Source: Kitasatospora viridis
GTDB taxonomy: Bacteria; Actinomycetota; Actinomycetes; Streptomycetales; Streptomycetaceae
DNA length: 64,000 nt
Direction: 5' to 3'
Assembly: GCF_007829815.1 (NCBI RefSeq)
Contig: NZ_VIWT01000001.1
Location: 2,131,501 to 2,195,500, forward strand
The stretch's first letter is position 1. Every line of letters starts with the position of its first letter. The notes under the pieces were generated by a model. It saw only the letters and a list, made by a program, of their open reading frames with translations, was not told the DNA's origin and searched no databases. Shown piece after piece: positions 23,590 to 31,818 of the stretch. Position numbers and translations under genes: made by a program.

Positions 23590-23621
23590 GTCCTCGGCAT
23601 GACGAATGTCATGCCGAGGAC
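23590..23621. promoter_or_regulatory. Perfect 14-bp inverted repeat: operator or terminator
   Basis: GTCCTCGGCATGAC, a GAAT loop and the exact complement (23590-23603 / 23608-23621) lie 15 bp after the S9 peptidase stop and 82 bp before the ABC ATPase start. It can serve as terminator of the peptidase transcript. Its inner TGAC-n4-GTCA symmetry also suits a response-regulator operator. Confidence 0.7.
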
Positions 23622-23635
23622 CGTGACGGCGCCGG

Positions 23636-25777
23636 TCAGCCCCGCTCGGCGGGCATGCCCAAGGACTCCTTCAGGAAGGCGACCTGAAGCAGCAGCAGGT
23701 TCTCCGCGACCTGCTCCTGCGGCGTCATGTGGGTGACCCCGGAGAGCGGCAGCACGGTGTGCGGGCGGCCGGCGGCCAGCAGCGCCGAGGAGAGCCGCAG
23801 GGTGTGCGCGGCCACCACGTTGTCGTCGGCCAGGCCGTGCACGATCATCAGCGGCCGGCGCAGCCCCGGCGCCGCCTCGATCAGCGACTGGCCGCGGTAG
23901 CGCTCCGGGTGCTCCTGCGGCAGGCCGAGGTAGCGCTCGGTGTAGTGGGTGTCGTAGAGCGCCATGTCGGTCACCGGGGCGCCCGCGACGGCGGCGTGGA
24001 AGACGTCGGGGCGGCGCAGCACGGCCAGCGCGGAGAGGTAGCCGCCGTAGGACCAGCCGCGGATCGCCACCCGCTCCAGGTCCAGCGGGAACTCCTCGGC
24101 CAGCGCCCGCAGCGCGTCGACCTGGTCCTGCAGGGTCGGGCCGGCCATGTCGCCGGCGATCGACTTCTCCCAGGCGGGGCTGCGGCCGGGGGTGCCGCGG
24201 CCGTCGGCGACCACCACGGCGAAGCCCTGGTCGGCGAACCACTGGGAGCTGAGGAAGGCGTTGTGCGCCTGCACCACCATCTGGGCGTGCGGGCCGCCGT
24301 ACGGGTTCATCAGCACCGGGAGCAGGCCGTCCCGGTCCCGGTCGTAGCCGGTGGGCAGCAGCACGGCGGACGGGATCCGCCGCTCGCCGGCCAGCCGCAG
24401 CTGCGCACGGGCCGTCAGCACCGGGGGCTCGGCGTGCGAGGTGACGGTGTGTCCGGTCGGCTTGCCGTCGACCAGCAGTTCCACGGTGCGGCCCGGGCGG
24501 TCCAGCCGGGAGACCGCGAGCAGGGTGACCGGGCCGCCGCGCACCGCGTCCGCCGCGCCGCCGGTGATCAGCTCCCGCACCGGCCCGCCGGCCAGCGGCA
24601 CCGCGTAGACGCCGGTCAGGCCCGGGGTCTGGTCCTCGGCGCCCTCGCCGGCCGAGGCCCGCACCAGGACGTCGGTCGGGCCGACCGAGAGCACCTGGCG
24701 CAGGTGCAGGGTGTCGTCGGTCAGCGGCACGCCGTCCAGCAGCAGCGCCCGGTGGCCGGGCTCGTCGCCGATCCGCAGCAGCCCGCCGTCCGCCGTCCAG
24801 GCCGGCACGCCGTTGAAGAGCTCCAGCCAGGCCTCGTCCCGCTCCTCCAGCACGGTGCTGACCGCCCCGGTCGCCGGGTCGACGGCGAGCAGCAGCTGGC
24901 CGCGCTGGTCCCGGGTCTGCACCTGGAGCAGCGGCGGGCCGCCGGCCGACCAGTGCACCCGGGCCAGGTAGGGGTGCGTGGTGCGGTCCCAGACCACCTC
25001 GGTGCGGCGGCCGTCCAGCTCGACCAGCCAGAGGGTGACCTCGGCGTTCGGGGTACCGGCGGCCGGGTAGCCGACCTGCACCGGGGTCTTCTCCGGGTTG
25101 GCCGGGTCGGCGATCCACCAGCGGTGCACCGGCGCGTCGTCCACCCGGGCGGCGAGCAGCCGGTCGCCGGCCGGCGACCACCACAGGCCCTCGTCCCGGT
25201 CCATCTCCTCCTGGGCGATGAACTCCGCCTGACCCCACATCACCCCGGGCTGCTCGACCTCGACCAGGGCGCGGTCGCCGGTCCCGTCGGTCGCGGTCAG
25301 CCGCAGCTCGCCGCCGGTGGTCGGGTAGGCCACCCAGCGGCCGTCCGGCGACGGGTGCGGGTCCAGCACCGGGCCGGCCGCGGGCAGCTCGCGCACGCCG
25401 CCGCCGGCCAGGTCGGCGGCGAAGAGCCGGCCGGAGAGCGCGAAGACGGCGAGCTCGCCGGAGCCGTCCAGGGCGTAGCCGACCACGCCCGCGGAGCTCT
25501 CCCGCATCCGCTCGCGGCGGGCCCGCTCGGCCGGCGAGAGGTCCTCCTCGCCGCCGGCCAGCAGCTCCGCCGGGTCGGCGGCGATCCGCTCGGTGCCGTC
25601 GGCCGGGTCGAGGGTCCAGAGCAGGTTGGTCCGGTCGCTGCCGCCGCGCGAGCGCAGGAAGACGACCCGCGCGCCGTCGGGGGTGACCCGGAAGGAGCGC
25701 GGCTGGCCCACGGTGTAGCGCTGGGTGCGCGCGTACTGCCGCGGGAAGGTGTCGGAGGTGGTGCCGGAGGGTGTCAT
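23636..25777 (-). CDS. S9 family peptidase (dipeptidyl-peptidase IV-like)
   Basis: The protein has 713 residues. The N-terminal about 450 residues form the DPP IV beta-propeller (repeated WVAYPTTGGELRL-type blades). The C-terminal alpha/beta hydrolase carries nucleophile Ser in IRGWSYGGYLSALAVLRRPD, acid Asp in VHGLADDNV and His in LSGVTHMTPQ. It is expected to release Xaa-Pro or similar dipeptides in the cytosol, since no signal peptide is present. The ATG at 25777 starts in a protein-like sequence; the RBS is not obvious. It lies upstream of, and on the same strand as, the ABC/two-component operon, separated by the hairpin at 23590-23621. Confidence 0.93.
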   Translation of the reverse strand: MTPSGTTSDTFPRQYARTQRYTVGQPRSFRVTPDGARVVFLRSRGGSDRTNLLWTLDPADGTERIAADPAELLAGGEEDLSPAERARRERMRESSAGVVGYALDGSGELAVFALSGRLFAADLAGGGVRELPAAGPVLDPHPSPDGRWVAYPTTGGELRLTATDGTGDRALVEVEQPGVMWGQAEFIAQEEMDRDEGLWWSPAGDRLLAARVDDAPVHRWWIADPANPEKTPVQVGYPAAGTPNAEVTLWLVELDGRRTEVVWDRTTHPYLARVHWSAGGPPLLQVQTRDQRGQLLLAVDPATGAVSTVLEERDEAWLELFNGVPAWTADGGLLRIGDEPGHRALLLDGVPLTDDTLHLRQVLSVGPTDVLVRASAGEGAEDQTPGLTGVYAVPLAGGPVRELITGGAADAVRGGPVTLLAVSRLDRPGRTVELLVDGKPTGHTVTSHAEPPVLTARAQLRLAGERRIPSAVLLPTGYDRDRDGLLPVLMNPYGGPHAQMVVQAHNAFLSSQWFADQGFAVVVADGRGTPGRSPAWEKSIAGDMAGPTLQDQVDALRALAEEFPLDLERVAIRGWSYGGYLSALAVLRRPDVFHAAVAGAPVTDMALYDTHYTERYLGLPQEHPERYRGQSLIEAAPGLRRPLMIVHGLADDNVVAAHTLRLSSALLAAGRPHTVLPLSGVTHMTPQEQVAENLLLLQVAFLKESLGMPAERG

Positions 25778-26021
25778 GGCACCGCACCATACGGGGTCCG
25801 CCGATCTTGCTCACCCGTTCGGCGCAAGGACCGCAACCTGTTCGCCGAGCCCCTGTCACCCCGTCCCACCGGGCCCGCAGCGCCCCGGACCACCCGGGAC
25901 ACGAACCACTTCCGCCTCACGGAAAGTAATGCACACCTCACTCATCGGGTATTCCTGGTCTCAGCGACCGACTCGCCGCCCGCTCCCCGGGTGGCGCACC
26001 CGGAAAGGGGTGTGAGCCACC

Positions 26022-26216
26022 GTGGCTCTCAACATCTCCGCAGCAGTCCTGATGCTGGTGATCGTGGTGGTGCTGATCCGCCGCTCCGGTCTCAAGATGG
26101 CCCACGCGATCATCTGCTCGTTGCTGGGCTTCTACCTGGCCTCCAGCTCGATCGCGCCGTCCATCCAGGAGGTCACCAGCAACCTCGCCGGGATGCTCAA
26201 CGGCCTGAAGCTCTGA
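26022..26216 (+). CDS. Small hydrophobic membrane protein (64 aa)
   Basis: The GTG at 26022 follows AAAGGGG. The product has an N-terminal helix (ISAAVLMLVIVVVLIRRSG), then a second hydrophobic segment (MAHAIICSLLGFYLASSSIAPSI) and a short amphipathic tail (VTSNLAGMLNGLKL). I believe similar small proteins occur in other streptomycetes and on some of their plasmids, but no function is known to me. It ends 30 bp before mshB, and the mshB promoter must lie in its last codons. The size and two-helix layout recall holin-like or spanin-like proteins, but there is no phage context. Confidence comes from codon bias and RBS. Confidence 0.65.
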   Translation: MALNISAAVLMLVIVVVLIRRSGLKMAHAIICSLLGFYLASSSIAPSIQEVTSNLAGMLNGLKL

Positions 26217-26233
26217 GCCGCCCGGCGGCCGTC

Positions 26234-26239
26234 TAGGCT
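26234..26239 (+). promoter_or_regulatory. -10 box (TAGGCT) of mshB, probable leaderless mRNA
   Basis: TAGGCT ends 7 nt before the mshB ATG, with no Shine-Dalgarno sequence. The -35 region falls at the stop codon of the preceding small gene. Confidence 0.5.
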
Positions 26240-26246
26240 GGCGCCC

Positions 26247-27125
26247 ATGACTGCCGACCACCGGGCCCGCCGCCTGCTGCTGGTGCACGCCCACCCCGAC
26301 GACGAGTCGATCGGCAACGGCGCCACCATGGCCCGCTACGCCGCGCAGGGCGCCCGGGTGACCCTGGTGACCTGCACCCTCGGCGAGGGCGGCGAGGTGA
26401 TCCCGCCCGAGCTGGCCCATCTGACGGCGGATCGGACGGACGCCCTGGGCGAGTACCGGATCGGCGAGCTGTCGGCCGCGATGAAGGAGCTGGGCGTCGA
26501 CGACGTCCGCTTCCTCGGCGGCCCCGGCCGCTACCGCGACTCCGGGATGATGGGCGTGCCGGAGAACGGGCGCCCGGACTGCTTCTGGCAGGCCGACCCG
26601 GACGAGGCGGCCGGCCACCTGGTCGAGGTGGTCCGCGAGGTCCGCCCGCAGGTGCTGGTCACCTACGACGAGCAGGGCGGCTACGGGCACCCGGACCACA
26701 TCCAGGCGCACCGGGTCGCGATGCGGGCGGTCGAGCTGGCCGCCGATCCGGCCTGGCGGCCGGAGCTCGGCCCGGCCTGGCGGATCGTCAAGGTGTACTG
26801 GAACCGGGTGCCGCGATCGGTCCTGCGCGACCGGCTGGCGCGGGCCGCCGAGCGGTACCCGCTGGTCGCCGACGAGCAGGACGTGCCCGGGGTGGTGCCG
26901 GACGAGACGGTGGACGCGGTGCTGGACGGCGCCGACTGGGTCGACCGCAAGGCCGCGGCGATGCGCGCGCACGCCACCCAGATCACCGTGGACGGCGCCT
27001 ACTTCGCGCTGAGCAACGACCGCTGGCAGCCGCTGCTGGCCGACGAGTACTACCAGCTGGTGCACGGCCCGGCCGGGTCGGCGCGCCCCGAGCGCGACCT
27101 GTTCGAGGGAGTCGAGGCCCCGTGA
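26247..27125 (+). CDS. mshB: N-acetyl-1-D-myo-inositol-2-amino-2-deoxy-alpha-D-glucopyranoside deacetylase
   Basis: The protein has 292 residues of the LmbE/PIG-L zinc deacetylase family. The catalytic motif is [38 protein letters not shown] (AHPDDE: zinc ligands and general base). The second zinc ligand is in [15 protein letters not shown]. MshB removes acetate from GlcNAc-inositol in mycothiol synthesis, the actinobacterial substitute for glutathione. In S. coelicolor, mshB (SCO5126) also lies close to bldK (SCO5112-5116), matching this window. The next gene overlaps its stop by 4 bp. Confidence 0.95.
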   Translation: MTADHRARRLLLVHAHPDDESIGNGATMARYAAQGARVTLVTCTLGEGGEVIPPELAHLTADRTDALGEYRIGELSAAMKELGVDDVRFLGGPGRYRDSGMMGVPENGRPDCFWQADPDEAAGHLVEVVREVRPQVLVTYDEQGGYGHPDHIQAHRVAMRAVELAADPAWRPELGPAWRIVKVYWNRVPRSVLRDRLARAAERYPLVADEQDVPGVVPDETVDAVLDGADWVDRKAAAMRAHATQITVDGAYFALSNDRWQPLLADEYYQLVHGPAGSARPERDLFEGVEAP

Positions 27126-27556
27126 GCGCCAATCCGCTGCACCGCCTGATCGGCTCGCAGGGCCAGCGGTTGGCCGAACCGCTGCCGCCGCGCGGCCTGC
27201 GGTTCGCCTGGTACGGACTGGTCTTCCTGCTGGGCGCGGTGGACGCGCTGTGCGGGTGTTTCGTGCAGGCCCTGTGGAGTCCTTGGGGTTTGCTGCTCGC
27301 GCTGGCCGCCAACCTGGCGGTCTTCTACGGGGGCCTGCGGCTGACCGCCACCAAGGTGGGGCTGACGTGCGCACTGGTGGGCTGGCTGCTGGTGATGTTC
27401 GTGCTCCTGGCGCCCCGTCCGGAGGGCGACTTCGTGCTCTCCTCCTCGGCCAACTCCTACGCCTACCTGCTCGGCGGACTGGTCACCGGACTCGGCGTCG
27501 GACTGCTCCCCACCCGGGCGCCGTACGCCTTCGGGATCCCGCGCCAACGGGACTGA
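27122..27556 (+). CDS. Integral membrane protein coupled to mshB (DUF6113-like)
   Basis: The protein has 144 residues with four predicted transmembrane helices (about 25-45, 55-75, 78-98 and 118-138). The GTG start overlaps the mshB stop (GTGA), so translation is coupled. The family name DUF6113 is from memory of streptomycete annotation and is not certain; no function is known. The constant partnership with mshB would make a role in thiol or redox metabolism at the membrane conceivable, but the sequence shows no Cys or His motif that would support it. Confidence 0.75.
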   Translation: MSANPLHRLIGSQGQRLAEPLPPRGLRFAWYGLVFLLGAVDALCGCFVQALWSPWGLLLALAANLAVFYGGLRLTATKVGLTCALVGWLLVMFVLLAPRPEGDFVLSSSANSYAYLLGGLVTGLGVGLLPTRAPYAFGIPRQRD

Positions 27557-27695
27557 CTGCCCGTAGGCTCAACGGCACGGAACCGGACGTATCGGGTTCT
27601 AAGGGAAGCAGTTCGCCACCCGGGGGTTCCCAGTATGGTGGTGCCGCAGCTACGTCGGACGAGCCGTCCGGCGGCGAACCCGGAGCAGAGCAGCA

Positions 27696-30083
27696 TTGAG
27701 CAGCCGCGATTCTGACAACGCCAACCCCCGTCGGGGGGCCGGCGCACCTGACGCCTATCCCTCGGGCACGCCGCCGTACGGCATCCCCGGGCTCGGCAAC
27801 GGCTTCGACCCCTTCGTCCAGACCGCTGGTCCGGACCCGGAGCCGGAGACGCCGAAGACCGAGACCACCCTGACCACCCGGATCTCCATCAACATCCCGG
27901 GCTCCCGGCCGATCCCACCGGTGGTGATGCGCAGCGCGGTCAAGCCCGAGGAGGGCGAGGCCAGGGCGGCCGCGGAGCCGCCGGCCCCCGCCGGGCCGCG
28001 GCACCGCTCGGCACCGCCGGCCGCGCCGGTGCTCGGGGTGATGGACCCCAGCGGGCGGACCAGCACCCCGCCGGACCTGCCGCCGCAGTGGCGCACGCCG
28101 GTGCCGCCGAAGGGCGCGGAGGGCGCCGAGTCGGAGTCCACCGGCGAGTGGTTCCGGCCGCGGCAGCGCAACCGCCCGGACAGCGTGGGGGCGCCGACGG
28201 CTCCGGGTGCGCCCGGTGCCGCGGTCGGTGCGCCCGGCGCGCCGGGCGGCGAGGCCCCGCTCTTCTCCGCGCACCCCGCGCCGGGCGCGCCGCTGCGGCA
28301 ACCGGCCGACGGCGGCTCGCCGTTCGCGCCCGGACCGGCCGGCACCGGCTCGCCGTTCGCGCCCGCGCCGGGCGGTTACCCGGGCGAGCCCGCGCAGGGC
28401 GTCGGCGGGGGCTACCCGCACGCCCCGGCGGCGACCGATCCGTTCGGCACCGTCACCACGCCGCCCCAGGGTGTGCCCGGCTACCCGGCGCAGGGCCCCG
28501 GCGGCACCCCGCCGAACGGCGTGCCGCTGCACCGGGACCCGCAGCACCCGGGCTTCCCGGCCGCCGACGGCCCGGGCGGTACCCCGCCCAACGGCGTGCC
28601 GCTCTACCCCGGCCCGCAGGGCGCGCACCCCGGCACCCCGCCGAACGGCGTGCCGGGCTTCCCCGGTGCGACGCAGCATCAGGATCCGTTCGCCCAGGGC
28701 GGCGCCCCGCGCTTCCCCGGCGACGCGTCGTCCCCCTACGCCAACGACCCGTTCAACACCGCTCCCGCCCAGGCGGCCGCCGCGGCGGCGCCGGGCGCCC
28801 CGGCCGAGGCGGCCGGTCAGCGCCCGCTCGGCAACCCCGGCGCGCCGGGCCGGTTCGCCCGCCCGCAGCAGCCGCTCACCCCGGAGCCCAACCGGTTCGC
28901 CCCGTCGGCCGGTGAGCCGGAGGACACCCAGATCGGCGGGTTCGAGCCGATCTCCGGCGAGGCCATACCTGGCCTGCCGGTGACCGGTGTGTACGGCGCC
29001 GCCCCGAGCGGCCCCGCGGGCCCCGGCGGCCCCGGCGCCCCGGCGGGTCCCGATGGCGTCCCCAACTCCCCCGCCCCGCAGGCGGTTTCGCCCGAGCCGC
29101 CGAAGAAGGCGGCGCCCGCCGCCAAGCCGAAGCCCGGCGGCAAGGCGAAGAAGCTGCTGGTGACCGGCGTCGGCGGGGTGGTCTTCCTGGGCGCCGCCGC
29201 CTACGGCACCGGTCTGATGCTCAACCAGGCCGACGTCCCGCGCGGCACCACCGTGCTCGGCACCGCGATCGGCGGCGACAGCCGTGACCAGGCGGTGCAC
29301 CAGCTGGACGCCACGGTCGGCAAGATCGGCCAGAAGCCGATCCAGCTGAAGCTCGGCAGCCAGGCGCTCACCCTGGACCCGACCACCGCCGGCCTCACCT
29401 TCGACACCACGGCCACGGTGGACGGCCTGACCCACCACAGCTACAACCCCTCCGACGTCCTCGCGTCGCTGACCGGCGGCAGCACGGCGGTGCCGCCGGC
29501 GGTCCGGATCGACCGCGCCAAGCTCAAGGCGGCGCTGGACGGTCTGGCCGCCAACTCGGCGCAGGGGTACAAGGAGGGCTTCGTCCAGTTCGACGACTCC
29601 GGCGCACCGGTGGTGGTGCCGGGCCAGCCGGGCCAGGCGGTCGACGACGCCTCGGCCGTGGACCAGGTGGTGCAGAGCTACCAGGACCGGGCCAACGGCA
29701 AGAGCGACGCCCCGGTGACCCTGGCGGTGACCACGGCCCAGCCGAAGACCACCACCCAGGCCCTGCAGCAGGTCGCGGACGGCCTGGGCAAGCAGATCGC
29801 GTCCGGGCCGGTGACGATCCAGGCGGGCGCCAAGAAGCTGGTGCTCTCGCCCGCCAAGTTCGGCAAGGCCCTGGTGCTCTCCCCCGACGCTTCGGGCAAC
29901 ATCGGTCCGCAGTGGGACCTGAACCAGCTCGGCACCCTGGTCGGCAACGCCTTCGACAAGGTCAAGTACAAGAAGAGCGACGGCACTCTGGCCCCGATCA
30001 CCACTCAGGACGTGGCCGACGCGATCACCCAGGTCTATGACAAGAACACGACGACCGATCGCACATTCCACTTCCGTATGTGA
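27696..30083 (+). CDS. Large membrane-anchored PG_binding_4/VanW-type envelope protein
   Basis: The protein has 795 residues from a TTG at 27696; GGAG is 12 nt upstream, so the start is not fully certain. Residues 1-465 are Pro/Gly-rich and disordered, with three copies of (G)GTPPNGVPL/G at about 268-325. A Lys-rich segment (about 470-485) and one transmembrane helix (LLVTGVGGVVFLGAAAYGTGLM, about 488-510) follow. The roughly 290-residue exterior part has two similar halves (LKLGSQALTLDPTTAGLTFDTTATVDGL and VTIQAGAKKLVLSPAKFGKAL). These resemble the putative peptidoglycan-binding domain PF12229 next to VanW. No catalytic domain is present. It is probably an inside-out envelope protein with a long cytoplasmic tail. 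A strong terminator follows. Confidence 0.82.
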   Translation: MSSRDSDNANPRRGAGAPDAYPSGTPPYGIPGLGNGFDPFVQTAGPDPEPETPKTETTLTTRISINIPGSRPIPPVVMRSAVKPEEGEARAAAEPPAPAGPRHRSAPPAAPVLGVMDPSGRTSTPPDLPPQWRTPVPPKGAEGAESESTGEWFRPRQRNRPDSVGAPTAPGAPGAAVGAPGAPGGEAPLFSAHPAPGAPLRQPADGGSPFAPGPAGTGSPFAPAPGGYPGEPAQGVGGGYPHAPAATDPFGTVTTPPQGVPGYPAQGPGGTPPNGVPLHRDPQHPGFPAADGPGGTPPNGVPLYPGPQGAHPGTPPNGVPGFPGATQHQDPFAQGGAPRFPGDASSPYANDPFNTAPAQAAAAAAPGAPAEAAGQRPLGNPGAPGRFARPQQPLTPEPNRFAPSAGEPEDTQIGGFEPISGEAIPGLPVTGVYGAAPSGPAGPGGPGAPAGPDGVPNSPAPQAVSPEPPKKAAPAAKPKPGGKAKKLLVTGVGGVVFLGAAAYGTGLMLNQADVPRGTTVLGTAIGGDSRDQAVHQLDATVGKIGQKPIQLKLGSQALTLDPTTAGLTFDTTATVDGLTHHSYNPSDVLASLTGGSTAVPPAVRIDRAKLKAALDGLAANSAQGYKEGFVQFDDSGAPVVVPGQPGQAVDDASAVDQVVQSYQDRANGKSDAPVTLAVTTAQPKTTTQALQQVADGLGKQIASGPVTIQAGAKKLVLSPAKFGKALVLSPDASGNIGPQWDLNQLGTLVGNAFDKVKYKKSDGTLAPITTQDVADAITQVYDKNTTTDRTFHFRM
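28498..28662 (+). repeat. Degenerate coding repeats (TPPNGVP)
   Basis: Three copies of a segment encoding (G)GTPPNGVP occur about 60 bp apart within the disordered N-terminal region of the PG_binding_4-type protein. They are low-complexity coding repeats, not mobile DNA. Confidence 0.7.
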
Positions 30084-30114
30084 GCATGCCAATATGAACT
30101 GACGATCCATTGGA

Positions 30115-30149
30115 TGGAGCCCCGGAACGCGCAGCGTTCCGGGGCTCCA
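30115..30149 (+). terminator. Perfect 16-bp hairpin terminator
   Basis: Arms 30115-30130 and 30134-30149 pair perfectly around a GCA loop, 32 bp after the stop of the PG_binding_4-type gene. No T run follows, as is usual in this GC class. Confidence 0.9.
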
Positions 30150-30648
30150 CGCCTTTCCCGGCGACATCTCGCCAGTGGCGTGTAACTGTCACCACCCCTG
30201 GGCAGCGTCCTTCCCGACGGATTACCAGGAGGGGCGCCAATTGCTGACGAAATGTCGCCAGCGGCGGCTTCCCGCCAAATCCGTCCGATAACCGGACGCT
30301 GAAAACCGCTCGGTAACCCACCCATACCAGTCCAAATCGGACACTGTAATCTACGCGCATTGACTCGCTATCGAGCGGATCATCGCGTTCAGATACCGGT
30401 GAAGCTAAGCCCTCGTTACGAACTTATGAACGCGCTTTGTGGCTTTATGTCCGTTTTAGACCGTCTCGCTGAGGGGCTGTCAAGTAGCTGAAAGCTACAA
30501 GCTGATTGACTTTCCAGAACGAAGCCAAAACCTGGAGTCCAGCCACAGAGAAACTCTTGACGTTCGATAAACGAGTTGCGAGAGTCCGTTCGACCAACTT
30601 CTTCCTCGTTGCTGCTGCACAGACCACACCGGCGGGAGCTTTCGCACC
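30150..30648 (+). promoter_or_regulatory. Long low-GC upstream region of the bldK-like operon
   Basis: About 500 bp without a credible gene and visibly richer in A/T than its surroundings. It contains several TTGAC sequences (30360s, 30505, 30557). The best candidate promoter is TTGACG, 17 nt, GAGAGT at 30557-30585. A small inverted repeat, GTAGCT-n3-AGCTAC, lies at 30484-30498. The region probably collects the regulatory inputs of the operon. Confidence 0.55.
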
Positions 30649-31674
30649 ATGACGACGCCAACTGAGGACACGACAGAGACCGAACCGGTCCTCGTCGCGT
30701 CCGCGACGGGAGACTCCGGCAACAAGCCGGCAACTCTCCAAGGGCGCACCCCGGGCCAGATTGCCTGGAGCCGCTTCAAGCGCAACCGCATCGGTATGAT
30801 CTGCGCCGGCATCGTGATCCTCTACATCCTGGTCGCGATCTTCGCGCCGGTGATCACCGGCCTCTACGGTCAGTCGCCCTACATCCCCTACGGGGACCGG
30901 GACATGAGCCTGCTGGACAGTTCCAGCCTGCCGATCGGCCCCAACGGCGGGATGAGCGCCACCCACTGGCTGGGCGTCACGCCCGGCAACGGGTTCGACA
31001 TCTTCGCCAAGCTGGTCTACGCGATCCGCACCTCGCTCGGCATCGGCCTGCTGATCACGATCCTCTCCAGCGTGGTGGGCATCGTCCTCGGTGTCGCGCA
31101 GGGCTACCTGGGCGGACGGTTCGACTACTTCACCGGTCGCTTCACCGACCTGCTCCTCGGCCTGCCGAGCCAGCTGTTCTTCATCGCCTTCACGCCCATC
31201 GTGGAGAACTGGTTCGTCCCCTCGGACCGCGCCATGTCGACCTCGCTGCGCGTCATCTCGGTCGTGCTGGTGCAGTCGTTCCTCGGCTGGATGGCCACCG
31301 CCCGTCTGCTCCGCGGCATGTCCCTGAGCCTGCGCGAGCGCGAGTACGTCGAGGCCGCCAAGATCACCGGTGCCTCCTCCTGGCGCATCATCTTCAAGGA
31401 GCTGATGCCCAACCTGGCCACCACGATCCTGGTGCAGGTCACCCTCCTGCTGCCGGCGATGGTGACGGCCGAGGCCGGCCTCTCCTTCCTGGGTGTCGGC
31501 ATGGTCGACCCCACGCCCGACTGGGGCCTGATGTTCCAGGACGCGGCCAAGTACTACCAGAACGACCTGACGTACCTGATGGTCCCCGGTCTCTCGCTGA
31601 TGATCTTCGCCGTGGCGTTCAACCTGTTCGGTGACTCCATCCGCGACGCGCTGGACCCGAAGACCATCCGCTGA
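30649..31674 (+). CDS. bldKA: Oligopeptide ABC transporter permease (BldKA-like)
   Basis: The protein has 341 residues of the OppC/DppC type. A cytoplasmic leader of about 45 residues precedes TM1 (IGMICAGIVILYILVAIFAPVI), then an exterior loop with an IPYGDRDMSLLDSS segment, then five more helices. The EAA loop is EAAKITGASSWRIIFKELMPN, which docks to the ATPases. It is the first gene of five in the order permease, binding protein, permease, ATPase, ATPase, which is the order of bldK in S. coelicolor, next to mshB in both. BldK imports oligopeptides and is needed there for aerial growth on rich medium. The symbol is by synteny and family; the exact peptide is unknown. GGGAG lies upstream of the ATG. 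The 144-bp gap to bldKB holds a hairpin. Confidence 0.88.
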   Translation: MTTPTEDTTETEPVLVASATGDSGNKPATLQGRTPGQIAWSRFKRNRIGMICAGIVILYILVAIFAPVITGLYGQSPYIPYGDRDMSLLDSSSLPIGPNGGMSATHWLGVTPGNGFDIFAKLVYAIRTSLGIGLLITILSSVVGIVLGVAQGYLGGRFDYFTGRFTDLLLGLPSQLFFIAFTPIVENWFVPSDRAMSTSLRVISVVLVQSFLGWMATARLLRGMSLSLREREYVEAAKITGASSWRIIFKELMPNLATTILVQVTLLLPAMVTAEAGLSFLGVGMVDPTPDWGLMFQDAAKYYQNDLTYLMVPGLSLMIFAVAFNLFGDSIRDALDPKTIR

Positions 31675-31676
31675 CT

Positions 31677-31701
31677 CGCGCCGGGCCCCGAGCCCGGCGC
31701 G
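31677..31701 (+). terminator. Intra-operon hairpin between bldKA and bldKB
   Basis: CGCGCCGGGC / GCCCGGCGCG (perfect 10-bp stem, CCCGA loop) lies 2 bp after the bldKA stop. It may end part of the transcripts or protect an mRNA end, separating bldKA from bldKB expression. Confidence 0.65.
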
Positions 31702-31818
31702 CACCACTGCACCACTGCTCGATCCCCCGCTCCCCCAGCACCGGCCACCCCGGGGCAGAGTCGCCCCGCCGGTCCGCGCTGGCCAGACACAGCAATGACC
31801 AGTGACAGGTAGGAACCA

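Noticed and set aside
28498..28662. Possible CRISPR or minisatellite array
   Set aside because: The repeats are in frame, degenerate and code for TPPNGVP in a Pro-rich protein; there are no equal spacers or cas genes.
30416..30733. A 105-codon minus-strand frame at the start of the bldK-like operon
   Set aside because: It overlaps the bldKA start on the opposite strand, has no RBS, and its composition does not look like a protein.
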